From Robbsia sp. KACC 23696 (lineage in GTDB: Bacteria; Pseudomonadota; Gammaproteobacteria; Burkholderiales; Burkholderiaceae): 64,000 bases of DNA. Below, piece after piece: positions 51,211 through 60,374 of this stretch. The first letter of the stretch is position 1, and every line of letters starts with the position of its first letter. The stretch lies in NCBI RefSeq assembly GCF_039852015.1, contig NZ_CP156626.1, forward strand, positions 2,018,249 to 2,082,248. The letters run 5' to 3'. The position numbers and the translations under genes are program-made. The notes beneath the pieces were generated by a model. The model saw only the letters and a program-made list of their open reading frames with translations. It was not told where the DNA came from and ran no database searches.

Positions 51211-53733
51211 TCAATGTTGCGTGAACATGTCCATCACGCGTTGCCGTTCGGTGGAATCGACGGTCGGCGCCACCTGCGTCGCACCGGGCAGGCCGCCCGG
51301 AACCGCGCCGGCGCTGTTGTCGTCGAGACCGATGCCCTGCACAAAGCCGTTCCCCGGCGTGAAGGCATCCGAATAGATTTCGCCATTGATCGACGTAATA
51401 CCTTGCGGCATCGGCATCGAGACCTGCGGCACGCCCTTCAGCACTTCGGTCATATAGTTCATCCAGACCGGCAGGGCCAACTGCGCGCCGAATTCCCGGC
51501 TGCCCAGCGAGCGCGGCTGGTCATAGCCGAGCCAGGCCACGGCGACCTGCGACTGTTGATAGCCGGCGAACCAGCCATCATGCGCGTCGTTGGTCGTACC
51601 GGTCTTGCCCTGCAGATCGTTGCGTCCCATCTTGTTCGTCGCCGCACCGGTACCGCGTGTCGCCACGTCGTGGAGCAGGCTGTTGATCAGATAGGCATTG
51701 CGCGCATCGATGACGCGCGGCGCATTCTCGCCGGCCACCAGCGGTTGCGCACGCGACAGGATATTGCCGTTTGCATCGCTGATTTCCGAGACCAGATAGG
51801 GATTGACGCGGTAACCGCCGTTTGCAAATACCGTGTACCCATTCACCAACTGCAAGGGCGTGACCTGGCCCGCACCCAGCGCCATCGGCAGATAGGGCGG
51901 ATTCTTCGCCGGATCGAAGCCGAAACGCGTGATGAAATCCTGTGCGTAGTGGGTGCCGATGTAATTCAGGATGCGGATCGACACCAGATTCTTCGACTTG
52001 TCCAACGCTGCGCGCATCGTCATCGGCCCTTCGGGCTGATCGTCGTCGTGCGGTTCCCACGGCTGCCCGCCGGTCTGCTGCGCGCTGAAGTACAGCGGCG
52101 CATCGTTGATGACCGTTGCCGGTCCCAGACCCTTTTCCAGCGACGCCGAATAGATGAAGGGCTTGAACGTCGAACCCGGCTGACGCCATGCCTGCGTCAC
52201 GTGGTTGAACTTGTTCTTGTTAAAGTCGAAACCCCCCACGAGCGCCGTCACCGCGCCATCCTTCGGGCGTAGCGCCACCAGCGCGCCCTCCACCTGCGGC
52301 AACTGGGTAATGTCCCAGCCCGCGTCGGTATCGCTCGGATCCTTAGTCGGAATATCCTGGATCAAGCGAATCACCGCACCCGGACGCAATTGCTTGGCCG
52401 GCTGCGCGCGCGGGCTTAGCGAGGCCGCCGCGAAGCGCAGTCCGGCGCCGCTCACCGTGATCGTCTGGCCATTCAGCCGTTGCGCGACCACTTCCTTCGC
52501 CGACGTCTTCACGACGATCGCCGAGACGATATCGCCATCGTCCGGATGGTCCAGCAACGCGTCTTCCACCGCCTGGTCCCGATCGTCCGGGCTGGCCGGC
52601 AAATCGATGAAAGCCTCGGGGCCGCGATAGCCGTGCCGCTTCTCGTAATCCATGATGCCCTTGCGCAGGGCCCGATACGCCGTTTCCTGATCGCCCGAAT
52701 TGATCGTGGTCACCACGTTCAAGCCGCGCGTGTAGGCGTCGTCCTTGTACTGCGCATACATCATCTGCCGGACCATTTCGGCGACATACTCGGCATGCAC
52801 GCTGAACTGGTTCAACGGCCCTTCATGCGTGTGGATGTTTTCCTGAATCGCAGCGTTGTACTGGTCCTGCGTGATATAGCGCAGATCCAGCATCCGCTTC
52901 AGGATGTATTCCTGGCGGATCTTGGCGCGCTTCGGATTCACCACCGGATTGTAGGCGGACGGCGCCTTCGGCAAGCCGGCCAGCATCGCCGCCTGCGCCA
53001 GCGTGATGTCCTTCAGGTCTTTCCCAAAATAGACCCGCGCCGCGCTGGCGAAGCCATAGGCCCGCTGTCCCAGATAAATCTGGTTCATGTACAGCTCGAG
53101 AATCTGATCCTTCGACAGCGCCGCTTCGATCTTGTATGCCAACAGCATTTCATAGATCTTGCGCGTGTAGGTCTTCTCGCTCGACAGGAAGAAATTGCGC
53201 GCCACCTGCATCGTGATCGTGCTCGCACCCTGCGAGGCGCCGCCATGCATGATGTCGCTCACGCCCGCGCGCAGGATGCCGATGAAATCGACGCCGCCGT
53301 GTTCGTAGAACCGGTAGTCCTCGATCGCCAGCACGGCATCTTTCATCACCGGTGGAATATCGGCAAAGCGCACGAGGCGGCGCCGTTCCTCGCCGAACTC
53401 ACCGATCAGCACGTGATCCGCCGTGTAGATCCGCAACGGCACTTTCGGCCGATAATCGGTCAACGCCTCGAGGGACGGCAAATTCGGCGTCATCACGATC
53501 AAGGCGTAACCGACGATCAATGCGCCGATCACGATCAAACCGCCGATTAAACCGAAGAATGCCAGGATCAACCGGGAAGCCAGGGAGCGGGATGGTTTCG
53601 GGTCTTTGCCGGGAGTATTGGGTTGTCGCGTGGAGGCCATGTAGAAGCGGTAAGTCGATTCCCCTGCGCCGGAGGCGGCCGTCGCGACAGTCGCGGACGG
53701 TGGTCGCGCCGCGGCGCGCGTAGTCGGCTGCAT
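51211..53733 (-). CDS. mrcA: Penicillin-binding protein 1A (bifunctional peptidoglycan synthase)
   Basis: An 840-residue inner-membrane enzyme. A single helix (about residues 55-80) precedes the glycosyltransferase domain with EDYRFYEHGG and GASTITMQVARNFFL. An OB-like insertion follows, then the transpeptidase with Ser521 in GSTFKP, SKN, and KTG at Lys710. The first 31 residues before MASTRQPN (53640) may not be translated. The gene is divergent from pspA. All catalytic motifs are intact. Confidence 0.94.
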   Translation of the reverse strand: MQPTTRAAARPPSATVATAASGAGESTYRFYMASTRQPNTPGKDPKPSRSLASRLILAFFGLIGGLIVIGALIVGYALIVMTPNLPSLEALTDYRPKVPLRIYTADHVLIGEFGEERRRLVRFADIPPVMKDAVLAIEDYRFYEHGGVDFIGILRAGVSDIMHGGASQGASTITMQVARNFFLSSEKTYTRKIYEMLLAYKIEAALSKDQILELYMNQIYLGQRAYGFASAARVYFGKDLKDITLAQAAMLAGLPKAPSAYNPVVNPKRAKIRQEYILKRMLDLRYITQDQYNAAIQENIHTHEGPLNQFSVHAEYVAEMVRQMMYAQYKDDAYTRGLNVVTTINSGDQETAYRALRKGIMDYEKRHGYRGPEAFIDLPASPDDRDQAVEDALLDHPDDGDIVSAIVVKTSAKEVVAQRLNGQTITVSGAGLRFAAASLSPRAQPAKQLRPGAVIRLIQDIPTKDPSDTDAGWDITQLPQVEGALVALRPKDGAVTALVGGFDFNKNKFNHVTQAWRQPGSTFKPFIYSASLEKGLGPATVINDAPLYFSAQQTGGQPWEPHDDDQPEGPMTMRAALDKSKNLVSIRILNYIGTHYAQDFITRFGFDPAKNPPYLPMALGAGQVTPLQLVNGYTVFANGGYRVNPYLVSEISDANGNILSRAQPLVAGENAPRVIDARNAYLINSLLHDVATRGTGAATNKMGRNDLQGKTGTTNDAHDGWFAGYQQSQVAVAWLGYDQPRSLGSREFGAQLALPVWMNYMTEVLKGVPQVSMPMPQGITSINGEIYSDAFTPGNGFVQGIGLDDNSAGAVPGGLPGATQVAPTVDSTERQRVMDMFTQH

Positions 53734-54090
53734 GCGCTGGGCCGACGGGCGGTAATCCGCCTCCCTCGGCAGCGCAAAAACTGAAAGCTATTTGCAAGCA
53801 CGACAGCATGGCGGCGACGAAAAACAGCGCGTCGCTAACCGATGCCAAGCCGCATTGTAAAGAAACCGTGCCGCTTCGGGCTTGAAATGTCGCAATACCG
53901 CCCCGATTTTTTGTAATAGTTTTCCGGCCTGCCCCTTCACGCCGCGCCTGGGCGGGACTTGGAAGCGGGTTTCTGAAATGTCCGGTAACCGTTTTTACCC
54001 CGATGACGGGATGCCGCAGCCGGGCCATGCGCCGCCCATGCCCAGCTGTGATATGTTGGCGGCGATGACTTTATGAGATGGAGAGGCACG
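53734..54090. other. Divergent promoter region between PBP1a and pspA
   Basis: About 357 bp. I looked for a sigma-54 site (TGGCAC-N5-TTGC), expected for enterobacterial pspA, and found none, so control is probably different here. Open frames in this region overlap the PBP1a 5' end and are not supported. GGAGAGG lies just before the pspA start. Confidence 0.4.
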
Positions 54091-54786
54091 ATGTCGCTAT
54101 TCGATAGTATTTCCCGCACGTTGAAAGGCCTGTTGAACGACGCGGCGGACTCCGTCCAGGATCCCTCGCGCGATGCGCGGCAGATCGTCCGGGAGCTGGA
54201 TAGCAGTATCCAGCGCGCCGAGAACTCGCTGATCGAAATTCAAGCGCAGTTCAGCAATCAGCAAAGCAAGCGCGACCTGGCGAACGACAAGGCGTCGAAA
54301 TACGCCGACGGCGCGCTGCGCGCGTTGAAGGGCGGCGACGAAGGGCTGGCCAAGGAAGCGCTCGCCGCCCAGGCGACGGCCGAGGCCGAACGCGATGCGC
54401 TGGCCGCCGAGCTGGACAAGCTGAAGCCGTCGCTCGATCAGCTGAAATCGCAGATCGAGGACATGCGCAAGCGCCGCAACGAACTGAACGCGCGCACCAA
54501 TATCCTTGGCGCAAAGCAGGAAATCGCCAAGGCGAAGGACACCGCGGCGACGGCGCTGGGCGGGATCGGCGGCAAGGATCTGTCGGCGGAATTCGGGCGC
54601 CTGGAGGAGAAGGTCAATCTGTCCAACGCCCGTTCGGACGCGCGCCTGGGCTCGGCCGACGAGCGCAGCGGCAAGTCCCTCGACGACCGTCTTGCCGCCA
54701 CCAACGCGGGCCCGTCGGTCGACGATCGCCTCGCGGCGCTGAAGAAGCAGCTGGAAGGCGGCAACGGCGACAAGCCCGCGGCCTGA
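54091..54786 (+). CDS. pspA: PspA/IM30-family membrane stress protein
   Basis: A 231-residue protein. It starts with an amphipathic segment (MSLFDSISRTLKGLLNDAAD) and is then almost entirely coiled coil (about residues 25-160). It is rich in Ala, Glu, Lys and Arg, as in PspA and Vipp1, which assemble on damaged inner membrane. The C-terminal part has two similar units, LDDRLAATNAG and VDDRLAALKKQ. GGAGAGG precedes ATG 54091. The next gene, a TPR membrane protein, is probably its partner. No pspF/pspBC are nearby. Confidence 0.85.
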   Translation: MSLFDSISRTLKGLLNDAADSVQDPSRDARQIVRELDSSIQRAENSLIEIQAQFSNQQSKRDLANDKASKYADGALRALKGGDEGLAKEALAAQATAEAERDALAAELDKLKPSLDQLKSQIEDMRKRRNELNARTNILGAKQEIAKAKDTAATALGGIGGKDLSAEFGRLEEKVNLSNARSDARLGSADERSGKSLDDRLAATNAGPSVDDRLAALKKQLEGGNGDKPAA

Positions 54787-54879
54787 TCGAGGCGTTTCAC
54801 CCTGCGGTCCGTGCCGGGACCGACGGCGCCGTGCGCGACGCTTCCCGGCCGGTCCGCACTACTCCCGTGCCGGATCGAC

Positions 54880-56208
54880 ATGTCGACTTTGAATTTGCGT
54901 AATGTGTATCGGCGCCTGGGCGGCCTAGCCGCAGGCGTTACCCTCGGGGCCGCGATCCTCGCCGCCCCGCCCTTGCTGTCGATCGCGGCGCCTGGACTGG
55001 TCGGTGCGAGCGGCACCGTTTCTGCCGCCACCGCGCCGTCGGTCAACAACGTCGAGGCCGCTATCGCCCGCGGCGATATGGACGGCGCGCATCGCCTGCT
55101 ACAGCAGGTCATCGCGGCCAATCCGAACAGCGCGCGTGCGCGCTACCTGGACGCCCAGGTGCTCGAACACAGCCGTCGCTATAGCGAGGCGCAGGCCGAG
55201 ATGCAGTCGGCGCGCCAGATCGAGCCGTCGATCAGCTTTACCGATAAATCGAAGTTCGAGGCCGTCGAACGACGCATCAACGCCGAAGCCAGTCACGGCG
55301 GCAGCGCGCGCTCGAACAATTCGACTTTCAACGGCAATGCCGGCAGCACCGGCACGGTCATGTCTGCCGGCGCCCTAGCGGCGCCGGCGCATCATGGACC
55401 GGGCATCGGCATGTGGATCGGCTTGTTGGTCGTTATCGTGCTGGTCATCTTGGCCGTGCGCTGGGCCATGCGCAAGCGCGAGTCCGACGAGGAAGCCGGT
55501 GCCGGCGATATCCATCGTGATGCGCTGAAGCAGGCAACCACGCTGCAGGAATCGCTACGCGCCATCAAGCTCGACTTGAAACTGTCGGCGGCCCCGGAAA
55601 AAGACACCTGGCTGCGTGACGCGGAAGCGGTGGAAAGCGAGCTGCGCGCCTTGATCGACGAACTGACCAGTGCCAACGACGGCGCCCAACGTTATAGCAG
55701 TCCGGAAACCTCTCCGCCCTACCGCCTGGAAGATTTGACGCGCCGTGTCGAGCGCCTGAAAGCGCTGGCAGCGGGCCGGCCTGACCCGTTCCTGCAGAAT
55801 CCGGCACAAGCGGCGCCCGGACAGCGTTCGGCCTATGCCGACGAAGCCGAACGCCTGCAAGGCGGCAACGCGCCGTATGGCAATCAGCCCTATACGAACC
55901 AACCGCCGCAGCAACAACCCACCGTGATCGTCCAGCAGCCGCAACAAGGCGGCTTCGGCAGCGGCCTTGGTGGCTTGATGGGTGGCGTGTTGCTTGGGGA
56001 AATGTTGAGCGGGCACCGTGATCGCGAAGTGATCGTCGAACACGACGGCCCGCGGCAGGGCAATCCGAACCAGGACAATGCGGGCAATCAAAACGCCGAT
56101 CCCGGTTTCGATTTCGGCAGTGGCGGCGACAACTGGGGCGGTTCGGGCGGCAACGGCGACGGCTTCGATATGGCCGACAACAGCGACAACAGCTGGGACG
56201 ATTCGTGA
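54880..56208 (+). CDS. TPR-containing membrane protein linked to PspA
   Basis: A 442-residue protein of unknown function. A hydrophobic N-terminal segment (about 15-50) resembles a signal or anchor. A TPR-like pair follows (VEAAIARGDMDGAHRLLQQV then ARYLDAQVLEHSRRYSEAQ). There is one membrane helix (about 178-197, WIGLLVVIVLVILAVRWAM) and then a cytoplasmic helical part. A Gln/Asn/Pro- and Gly-rich tail contains GGLGGLMGGVLLGEMLSGH-type glycine repeats and ends in an acidic DNSWDDS. The start is ATG 54880 rather than 54811, which adds non-homologous residues. It lies 93 bp after pspA. Confidence 0.75.
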   Translation: MSTLNLRNVYRRLGGLAAGVTLGAAILAAPPLLSIAAPGLVGASGTVSAATAPSVNNVEAAIARGDMDGAHRLLQQVIAANPNSARARYLDAQVLEHSRRYSEAQAEMQSARQIEPSISFTDKSKFEAVERRINAEASHGGSARSNNSTFNGNAGSTGTVMSAGALAAPAHHGPGIGMWIGLLVVIVLVILAVRWAMRKRESDEEAGAGDIHRDALKQATTLQESLRAIKLDLKLSAAPEKDTWLRDAEAVESELRALIDELTSANDGAQRYSSPETSPPYRLEDLTRRVERLKALAAGRPDPFLQNPAQAAPGQRSAYADEAERLQGGNAPYGNQPYTNQPPQQQPTVIVQQPQQGGFGSGLGGLMGGVLLGEMLSGHRDREVIVEHDGPRQGNPNQDNAGNQNADPGFDFGSGGDNWGGSGGNGDGFDMADNSDNSWDDS

Positions 56209-56214
56209 TCGCTG

Positions 56215-56249
56215 CCGGCGGGGCGGCGCCCGCCTCGCCGCCCCGCCGG
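56215..56249. terminator. Very strong GC hairpin at the end of the pspA unit
   Basis: A 13-bp perfect stem (CCGGCGGGGCGGC with GCCGCCCCGCCGG) around a nine-base loop lies 7 bp after the TPR gene stop. No T-run follows, so it may act as a rho-assisted end or an mRNA 3' protector between convergent units. Confidence 0.6.
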
Positions 56250-56288
56250 CCTAGGCTAAAACGCCCCAGCCAGCGTATTACATCCCGG

Positions 56289-56393
56289 TCACTGCGCGAG
56301 CCAGCGCAGCAGCGCCATCAAAAAGCGGACGACGGCCACCAGCCAATGCCAGAGCAGCGCCAACTGGTCCCATAATCCGCCTTCTGTTCCCAT
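56289..56393 (-). CDS. Short hydrophobic ORF (34 residues) downstream of glgX
   Basis: ATG at 56393 to TGA at 56289, on the same strand as glgX and 65 bp after its stop. The peptide starts MGTEGGLWDQLALLWHW and is dominated by Leu, Trp, Val and Ala with two arginines, ending RWLAQ: a single amphipathic or membrane helix with four tryptophans. AGGGCGGG lies almost against the ATG, so spacing is tight. It could be a genuine small membrane protein or a chance ORF; no homologue was recognised. Confidence 0.35.
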   Translation of the reverse strand: MGTEGGLWDQLALLWHWLVAVVRFLMALLRWLAQ

Positions 56394-56458
56394 CCCGCCC
56401 TTTTGGTTTATCCGTATCCTGCCGCAGCGACATTGCGCGGCAGGATGCATGCTACGCG

Positions 56459-58759
56459 TCAGTCGGCACTTGCGTCGGCGGCCGGCAACGGCACATCGGG
56501 CTCGTCATTCGTCAACGTCTCCTCCAATCGATCGAAGATCCGCTGCGTGGCGCCACGCGATTGCAAGGCGAAGAGCAGCAATGAACGCCCCGTCACCTGA
56601 TACACGTCGCCGGAACCGAACTGCGGCAAGGTATCGCGCACCGGCATATTGGTGTCGACCATGCAGGTCCACTCGTCGCTTCCCGGAATGTCCGGCAGTG
56701 TGAAGTCGACCAGATCGTGATGCGCATTGAAGACGATCAGCAATGTGGCATCGCCTGCCGGCTTGCGAATGCCGCTCGCCTGCGCCCGACCGTCGATCAC
56801 CATGCCGAAACAGCGCATCGTTGCATCGGCCCAATGATCGTCGGACAGGGCCTGGCCATCGGTGCCCATCCATTTGACGTCGCTGACTTCCAACGCCTCG
56901 TTCCATTCGCCCGTCAGAAAACGGTTTCGCCGCAGCACCGGCAGACGCTGACGCAATTGCAGCAGATTGCGCGTGAATTCCACGAGCGCACGACCGTCGT
57001 CGTCGATATTCTCCCAGTCGATCCAGCTGATCTCGTTGTCCTGGCAATAGGCGTTGTTATTGCCTTGCTGCGTCCGACCGAATTCGTCGCCTGCCAGGAT
57101 CATCGGGGTGCCTTGCGAGAACAGAAGCGTGGCCAGCATATTGCGCTTCTGGCGCTCGCGCAGCGTCTTGATGTCCCATTGCGTCTGCAGCGACAGCGCA
57201 TCGCCTTCAGACTCCTGCGCGGCCTCACCGGCCGCTGCGATCTTTTCCGTCAGCGCAGCCGTCGATGGCAGCGGCCCTTCGAAACCGCAGTTCCACGAGC
57301 GGTTATCCGACGAGCCGTCACGGTTCTCCTCGCCGTTCGCATCGTTGTGCTTGTCGTTGTAGGTGACGAGATCGTTCAGCGTGAAACCGTCATGCGCCGT
57401 GATGAAGTTGACGCTGGCCCAGGGACGGCGTCCGCGATGATTGAACTTGTCGGCCGAGGCCGTCACGCGCTTCGCCAGTTCGGGCGTGATGCCATCGTCG
57501 CCCTTCCAGAAGGCGCGCACCGTGTCGCGATACTTGTCGTTCCACTCGGCCCAGCCCGGCGGGAAGCCACCCACCTGATAGCCGCCTGGGCCGCAATCCC
57601 AAGGCTCGGCGATCAGTTTGACGCTGGAGAGGATCGGATCCTGGCGGCAACTGTCGAGGAACCCCCCGCCTTCATCGAAGCCATGCGGCTCGCGTCCCAA
57701 AATCGTCGCGAGGTCGAAACGGAAGCCGTCGACATTCATCTCCGTCACCCAATACCGCAGGCTGTCGGTGACCATTTGCAATACGCGCGGATGCGATAGA
57801 TTCAGCGTATTGCCGGTGCCGGTATCGTTGATGTAGTAGCGAGACTCCTCGGGCATCAGCCGATAGTAGGAAGCGTTGTCGATGCCTTTGTACGACAGCG
57901 TCGGCCCCAGCTCATTGCCTTCGGCCGTGTGGTTATAGACCACGTCAAGAATGATCTCGAGGCCGGCATCGTGGTAGCGATCGATGGTCTGCTTGACCTC
58001 GTCCAGCTTGCCCGTGCTGAGATAACGGGGATCGGCGGCAAAGAAGCCGATCGTGTTGTAGCCCCAGTAATTCGTCAGTTGCTTTTCGAGCAGATAGTCG
58101 TCGTTGACGAACGTATGCACCGGCAGCAGTTCGACGCTGGTCACGCCGAGCGCCTTCACATAATCGATGACGCACTGCTCGCCCAGTCCCGCGAAGGTGC
58201 CGCGAATGTTCTCCGGCACCTGCGGATGACGCTTCGTGAAACCGCGGACATGCGTCTCATAGACCACGGTCCGATCGAACGGCACGCGCACGCGCGTGGG
58301 GTGATGCCAGGTGAAGCTTTGGTCGACGACCCGACATTTCGGCACGAACGGCGCGCTATCGCGCTCGTCGAACGACAGATCCTGATCCGGATGTCCCAAG
58401 GTGTAACCGAACACCTCCGGCGCCCATTTCAGCTCTCCCACGTGCGCTTTCGCATACGGATCAAGCAGCAATTTGTTTGCGTTGAAGCGATGCCCGTTTT
58501 CCGGTTCGTACGGGCCGTCCACGCGATAGCCGTAGACGGCGCCCGGTGCCAGATCGTGCACGTACACGTGCCAGACCTCGTCGGTATATTCCGGTAGCGT
58601 GATGCGCTCGATTTCCTTTTCGCCCTTCTCATCGAAAAGGCAGAGTTCGACCTTCGTCGCATGTGCCGAAAACAGCGCGAAGTTTACGCCCTTGCCGTCC
58701 CATGTCGCACCGCGTGGAAAGGGGTTTCCTTCGGAAATGCGGCTTGCCGTTTTTGTCAT
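56459..58759 (-). CDS. glgX: Glycogen debranching enzyme GlgX
   Basis: A 766-residue GH13 isoamylase-type enzyme that cuts alpha-1,6 branches from phosphorylase-limited glycogen. An N-terminal CBM48 (NFALFSAHATKVELCLFD) is followed by the GH13 barrel: VVYNHTAEG (region I), DGFRFDLATILG (region II, nucleophile Asp), IAEPWDCG (region III, Glu) and FITAHDGFTL (region IV). The length is longer than the 650-690 of enterobacterial GlgX but usual for this branch. No other glycogen genes are in the window. Confidence 0.93.
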   Translation of the reverse strand: MTKTASRISEGNPFPRGATWDGKGVNFALFSAHATKVELCLFDEKGEKEIERITLPEYTDEVWHVYVHDLAPGAVYGYRVDGPYEPENGHRFNANKLLLDPYAKAHVGELKWAPEVFGYTLGHPDQDLSFDERDSAPFVPKCRVVDQSFTWHHPTRVRVPFDRTVVYETHVRGFTKRHPQVPENIRGTFAGLGEQCVIDYVKALGVTSVELLPVHTFVNDDYLLEKQLTNYWGYNTIGFFAADPRYLSTGKLDEVKQTIDRYHDAGLEIILDVVYNHTAEGNELGPTLSYKGIDNASYYRLMPEESRYYINDTGTGNTLNLSHPRVLQMVTDSLRYWVTEMNVDGFRFDLATILGREPHGFDEGGGFLDSCRQDPILSSVKLIAEPWDCGPGGYQVGGFPPGWAEWNDKYRDTVRAFWKGDDGITPELAKRVTASADKFNHRGRRPWASVNFITAHDGFTLNDLVTYNDKHNDANGEENRDGSSDNRSWNCGFEGPLPSTAALTEKIAAAGEAAQESEGDALSLQTQWDIKTLRERQKRNMLATLLFSQGTPMILAGDEFGRTQQGNNNAYCQDNEISWIDWENIDDDGRALVEFTRNLLQLRQRLPVLRRNRFLTGEWNEALEVSDVKWMGTDGQALSDDHWADATMRCFGMVIDGRAQASGIRKPAGDATLLIVFNAHHDLVDFTLPDIPGSDEWTCMVDTNMPVRDTLPQFGSGDVYQVTGRSLLLFALQSRGATQRIFDRLEETLTNDEPDVPLPAADASAD

Positions 58760-58950
58760 TCTGTTCTGCGCTCCCTGGTTTCGCGCGCCCGCATTGAAGC
58801 CGTCGCGTCGATCGATACAATCCGGCCGCCGGCAAGGGCCGACGGCCGTTATTCAGTATTCGCGTCGACGCGTTCGATGGACGCGATCTGGGCTCCAATA
58901 GCAGGAATCGCGCCTGCCCGGAGCAAGCGGCCAACCCGCCGACGCAGCGC

Positions 58951-59064
58951 TCAAGAAAGCGGCGGCTGCGCGCGTTGGCGCTCGATCGACAACACGCATT
59001 TGCGACCATACAGAAACAGCGCAACACCGCTGACAAAACCCAACAGCGCAATTTTTCTGACCAT
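58951..59064 (-). CDS. Short single-helix membrane ORF (37 residues)
   Basis: ATG 59064 has GGGAGAG five to six bases upstream, an excellent ribosome site for this genome. The peptide starts MVRKIALLGFVSGVALFLYG, a positively charged start and one membrane helix, then a short Arg/Gln-rich cytoplasmic tail. It is on the same strand as glgX, 191 bp upstream of it. No family was recognised; the ribosome site makes it a better candidate than most short ORFs here. Confidence 0.5.
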   Translation of the reverse strand: MVRKIALLGFVSGVALFLYGRKCVLSIERQRAQPPLS

Positions 59065-59410
59065 CGTATGCTCTCCCTCGTTCTTCTCTATTTTGGTGTT
59101 TCGCCCTATCCTTTCAGTGTCGCACAACGGCTGCGCGGCCGTATTCCGGCGCGAAACATCCGCGTTTCGGCGATTTTCCGACCGTGCCCACGCGGGGATA
59201 TCCGGGCACCGCGACGCGAATTGACGTATGCTGACGCGACGGGGCTTCCGATGGGCAACGCATTCCACACGCCATCGCTGAGCCCCGCGCAAGCGGGTGG
59301 CATCATCGAACGGCTTTTCGGACCACGCATCCGGCGGCTGCAGTGCCGAAAGATTTCCTGCATTTTTCTCCCTTTTTCCATCGCGCTCCGACGCTTGGCG
59401 GTCGTACGAT
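59065..59410. other. Intergenic stretch, no gene seen
   Basis: About 345 bp between the short membrane ORF and the hypothetical gene, divergently arranged, so it should hold both promoters. Longer open frames on both strands here have no domain and disagree in frame with the supported genes. No clear promoter or repeat was picked. Confidence 0.35.
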
Positions 59411-59833
59411 ATGGCTTCTCGGAATAAAACGCCCGACCGGCAGCACGCTGCCGGCATGCTGACTTACCTGGACGTGCTACGCGGCTGGTCGCCTGCCTGG
59501 ACCGCCATGCCGGCACGGCTGGAAAGCAAGCTCGCCCGCGCCCGTGCGCAGGACGAGCCGGTGCTCTACGCGCACTTCTTGCCCGGTCTGGACCTGTTGC
59601 TCTGCGCGGTTCCCGGGGCGCGTGCGCCTTACCCGCCGCTGGCCGAACTGCGCCAACGCTGCGTCGAAAGCGTGCTGCATGCGCTCGAACAGCCGTGTCT
59701 CCGACTCGAAACGGGCGGCTGCTGGTACGAGCACAATGGCCTGGCCGTGCTTGTCTTCGCCAGCGGCGCGAGAAAGCGCGCGTTGTACGAATTCGGCGCC
59801 GTGCCCGCCACTCCTGGTCGCGGCGATCGCTGA
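59411..59833 (+). CDS. Hypothetical protein
   Basis: A 140-residue protein from ATG 59411. It has an even hydrophobic and charged pattern suggestive of a small alpha/beta fold (VLYAHFLPGLDLLLCAVPG, then LETGGCWYEHNGLAVLVFA). It has no signal peptide or membrane helix and no recognised family. The frame is open upstream to 59297, but the ATG at 59411 follows the likely promoter region. An overlapping minus-strand frame of 270 residues is Arg-rich and looks like a shadow. Confidence 0.45.
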   Translation: MASRNKTPDRQHAAGMLTYLDVLRGWSPAWTAMPARLESKLARARAQDEPVLYAHFLPGLDLLLCAVPGARAPYPPLAELRQRCVESVLHALEQPCLRLETGGCWYEHNGLAVLVFASGARKRALYEFGAVPATPGRGDR

Positions 59834-60050
59834 GCGGCGCCAACGCCAAACGACGCGATCTCTTCGGACCTCTCCGCGCGACCAGGTCGCCCGCTCGGCC
59901 CTTCGCCGCAGCCGCCATCGTTTACCCCATTCGTCAGCATCGCCGCCCCATCCCGGCTACCATGAAACAAGGGGCGCGATAAGGCGGTCGGCAATCTGGA
60001 GCCGGTCGATCGCATGATCGCGCCAGTAAATCAACAACTGGGAGCATGCG

Positions 60051-60260
60051 ATGAATGACCACGTGTACAAGAAAATCGAATTGACGGGTTCGTCGGAGAA
60101 GTCCATCGAGGACGCGGTCAAGACGGCCATTGCAAAGGCGTCGAAAACCTTGCACAACCTCGATTGGTTCGAGGTCGTCGAAACGCGCGGGCACTTGAAA
60201 GACGGCGCGATCGCGCATTGGCAAGTGACTGTAAAGGTCGGACTGCGTATCGACGACTAA
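60051..60260 (+). CDS. Dodecin (flavin-binding)
   Basis: A 69-residue protein forming dodecameric shells that store riboflavin or FMN. The beta-alpha-beta-beta pattern is clear: [19 protein letters not shown], then the helix [17 protein letters not shown] with the flavin-stacking Trp, then [20 protein letters not shown] and GLRIDD. GGGAG lies 8-10 bases before the ATG. Length and motifs match the family exactly. Confidence 0.93.
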   Translation: MNDHVYKKIELTGSSEKSIEDAVKTAIAKASKTLHNLDWFEVVETRGHLKDGAIAHWQVTVKVGLRIDD

Positions 60261-60315
60261 GGCGGGACGCCGACATCGACGCGATCGATGCCGTCATGTT
60301 TATGTCGTAGAAAGA

Positions 60316-60353
60316 AAATCACCGCGCACTCGACCATCGAGGCGCGGTGATTT
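60316..60353 (-). terminator. Terminator between dodecin and the AsmA gene
   Basis: AAATCACCGCG pairs with CGCGGTGATTT (11 bp), with an inner CTCG/CGAG stem and an ACCAT loop. On the minus strand it is followed by TTTTCTTTC, so it ends the AsmA transcript. It may also slow the dodecin transcript on the plus strand. Confidence 0.75.
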
Positions 60354-60374
60354 GTCAGGGGGCCTACGAGCCCT

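Noticed and set aside
53399-54028. 209-residue minus-strand frame near PBP1a
   Set aside because: It reuses the PBP1a 5' region in a different frame; PBP1a is unambiguous.
59106-59918. 270-residue minus-strand frame
   Set aside because: Very Arg-rich, without a credible start, and overlapping the hypothetical gene on the plus strand.
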